Assembly (NCBI RefSeq): GCF_030209445.1
Contig: NZ_JARVSD010000009.1
Location: 1-64,000, forward strand
Length of the DNA: 64,000 nucleotides
From: Promicromonospora sp. MEB111
Lineage (GTDB): Bacteria; Actinomycetota; Actinomycetes; Actinomycetales; Cellulomonadaceae
Direction of reading: 5' to 3'
Below the pieces are notes generated by a model. That model saw nothing but the letters and a program-made list of their open reading frames with translations. It made no database searches and was not told where the DNA came from. The translations under genes were made by a program, and so were the position numbers. Below, one piece after another: positions 62,960-64,000 of the stretch (position 1 is its first letter; each line of letters begins with the position of its first letter).

Positions 62960-63873
62960 CCCTCTCCGACCTCACCACCGAAGAACCGCTGAGCGCCGGC
63001 TACGACACCGCGACCCGCGACGATCCAGCCTTTCAGGACACGTTCCGGCACAGCTTCACCACGATCGACGACCTGCAGATGCACTACGTCGTGGGCGGTG
63101 ACGGGCCTACCCCGATCGTGCTGCTGCACGGCTTCACCGAGACCTGGTACGGCTGGCTGCCGATCATGGCCGACCTCCTGCCGGGTCACACCGTGATCGC
63201 GATCGACCTCCCCGGCCTCGGTGACAGCACCGGTTCCCTCCCGTCGCACGACAAGGTCACCCTCGCCGGCTACGTCCACCGGCTCCTGGACCTGCTGGGC
63301 TTCAGCCGAGGCGTCCAGCTCGTGTCGCACGATGCGGGTGGCGGCATCGCGTTCGCTCTGGTCACGCAGTGGAGCGACCAGTTCTCGGGCTGGCTGATGA
63401 TGGACTTCCCGATTGTCGGCGGATCGCTGCGCTACGACCAGGTGCGCACGCTGTCCTACCACTTCGCGTTCTACGAGCAGGAGCCCCTGTTCGAGGACCT
63501 CGTCGCCGGGCGTGAGCGCCTGTACCTGGACTACTTCTACCGGGTCCTGACGCCGGGAGGGGCCCTGCCGATGACCCCCCAGGTCCTCGACGAGTACGTT
63601 CGTGCCTATTCCCGGCCGGTCGCGCTGCACAACGGGTCCCGGTACTACCAGGCGTGGCCGCAGGACGAGGTCGACAACCGACTGGCGATGACACAGCCGC
63701 TGACACTGCCCGTGCACGTCCTGGCTCAGGCATCCCTGCTCGACACGTTCCTGACGGCCGTCCGCGACGGCGCGCCCCAGGCCACCGGTGCGGCGCTGGA
63801 CACCGGTCACTGGATGCTGCACGAAGCACCCGGGGCAGTCCTGACCGCGATCAGGGAATTCTTCGGCTACTGA
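62956..63873 (+). CDS. Alpha/beta hydrolase (epoxide hydrolase/dehalogenase-like)
   Basis: A 305-residue hydrolase. Oxyanion loop LLHGFTETWYGW, IDLPGLGDS, nucleophile Asp in VSHDAGGGIA and C-terminal His in DTGHWMLHEAP. An aspartate nucleophile points to epoxide hydrolase or haloalkane/haloacid dehalogenase rather than esterase. Translation is coupled to the exporter through ATGA, so the pair probably handles one toxic compound. Confidence 0.86.
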   Translation: MTLSDLTTEEPLSAGYDTATRDDPAFQDTFRHSFTTIDDLQMHYVVGGDGPTPIVLLHGFTETWYGWLPIMADLLPGHTVIAIDLPGLGDSTGSLPSHDKVTLAGYVHRLLDLLGFSRGVQLVSHDAGGGIAFALVTQWSDQFSGWLMMDFPIVGGSLRYDQVRTLSYHFAFYEQEPLFEDLVAGRERLYLDYFYRVLTPGGALPMTPQVLDEYVRAYSRPVALHNGSRYYQAWPQDEVDNRLAMTQPLTLPVHVLAQASLLDTFLTAVRDGAPQATGAALDTGHWMLHEAPGAVLTAIREFFGY

Positions 63874-63908
63874 CCGTGATCCTGGCCGACTCGCCCGGCG
63901 ATGGTGCG

Positions 63909-63941
63909 CGACGGTGCCAGCTCTCGCAACCGGCACCGTCG
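63909..63941 (+). terminator. Terminator after hydrolase gene
   Basis: Perfect 10-base arms (63909-63918 and 63932-63941), 36 bases after the hydrolase stop. The rest of the window to 64000 shows no supported gene. Confidence 0.6.
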
Positions 63942-64000
63942 TCGCGCTCCGTACGCGTCAGCCGTGGAGCCTGCGGCCTGGCTCCGTGTGATCCCTCTTC

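Noticed and set aside
58058-64000. Second attachment site closing the island
   Set aside because: I saw no copy of the tRNA 3' end in the remaining window; the other boundary is probably outside.

Overview
The window is chromosomal DNA from a very GC-rich actinobacterium. Supporting signs are G/C at almost every third codon position, frequent GTG starts, a WhiB-family regulator with an AT-hook, AdnA/AdnB recombination subunits, a mycoredoxin, an F420-type PPOX protein and many leaderless gene starts. The galactan-degrading genes and overall gene style fit a Micrococcales member of the Cellulomonas/Promicromonospora type; that placement is inference.

Layout. 1-3.4 kb: a lipoprotein-dependent sugar ABC importer (binding protein and two permeases), bounded by hairpins. 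3.4-8.3 kb: purU, two GNAT acetyltransferases, a PPOX protein, an FAD amine-oxidase-like protein and a membrane protein with a repeat-rich N-terminus. 8.4-10.8 kb: a ZTP (pfl) riboswitch in front of glyA-folD. 10.9-13.9 kb: VOC protein, UPF0126 channel-like protein, alpha/beta hydrolase, xthA. 13.9-16.9 kb: a MacA/LolD/MacB-like export operon. 17.0-22.4 kb: a galactan operon in which a secreted GH53 endo-galactanase, a GH42 beta-galactosidase and galactokinase act in sequence. 22.5-33.7 kb: NAD-dependent epimerase-like protein, mrp (Fe-S carrier), a large multidomain protein of unknown function, the DUF1003/MgtE_N-CBS/YflT cluster, aminopeptidase P, alpha/beta hydrolase, PHP phosphoesterase and MarC. 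33.7-57 kb: a block whose gene content matches the Mycobacterium tuberculosis Rv3193c-Rv3211 neighbourhood as I remember it: DEAD helicase, DUF3107, DUF3152, adnA-adnB, nudC, mycoredoxin, uvrD2, whiB7, ThiF-like protein, Zn protease, M48-like peptidase, PDZ-Lon-like protease and UPF0182. 57.0-57.9 kb: a nicotianamine-synthase-like gene.

At 57,984 lies an initiator tRNA-Met, and directly after it a tyrosine recombinase whose reading frame is broken by one missing base. From there to the end is an accessory segment: SDR oxidoreductase, a LuxR-type regulator divergent from a DHA2 MFS exporter, and an alpha/beta hydrolase translationally coupled to the exporter. Two G/C-run palindromes lie between regulator and exporter.

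The strongest regulatory system is the whiB7 leader (48.58-49.03 kb). It has a promoter with an A-tract three bases upstream of its -35, a leader open reading frame, and an intrinsic terminator before the WhiB7 start. These are the ingredients of an antibiotic-sensing attenuator. The most interesting genes of uncertain role are the nicotianamine-synthase homologue, with no opine-dehydrogenase partner in view, and the 644-residue S1-like/coiled-coil protein.
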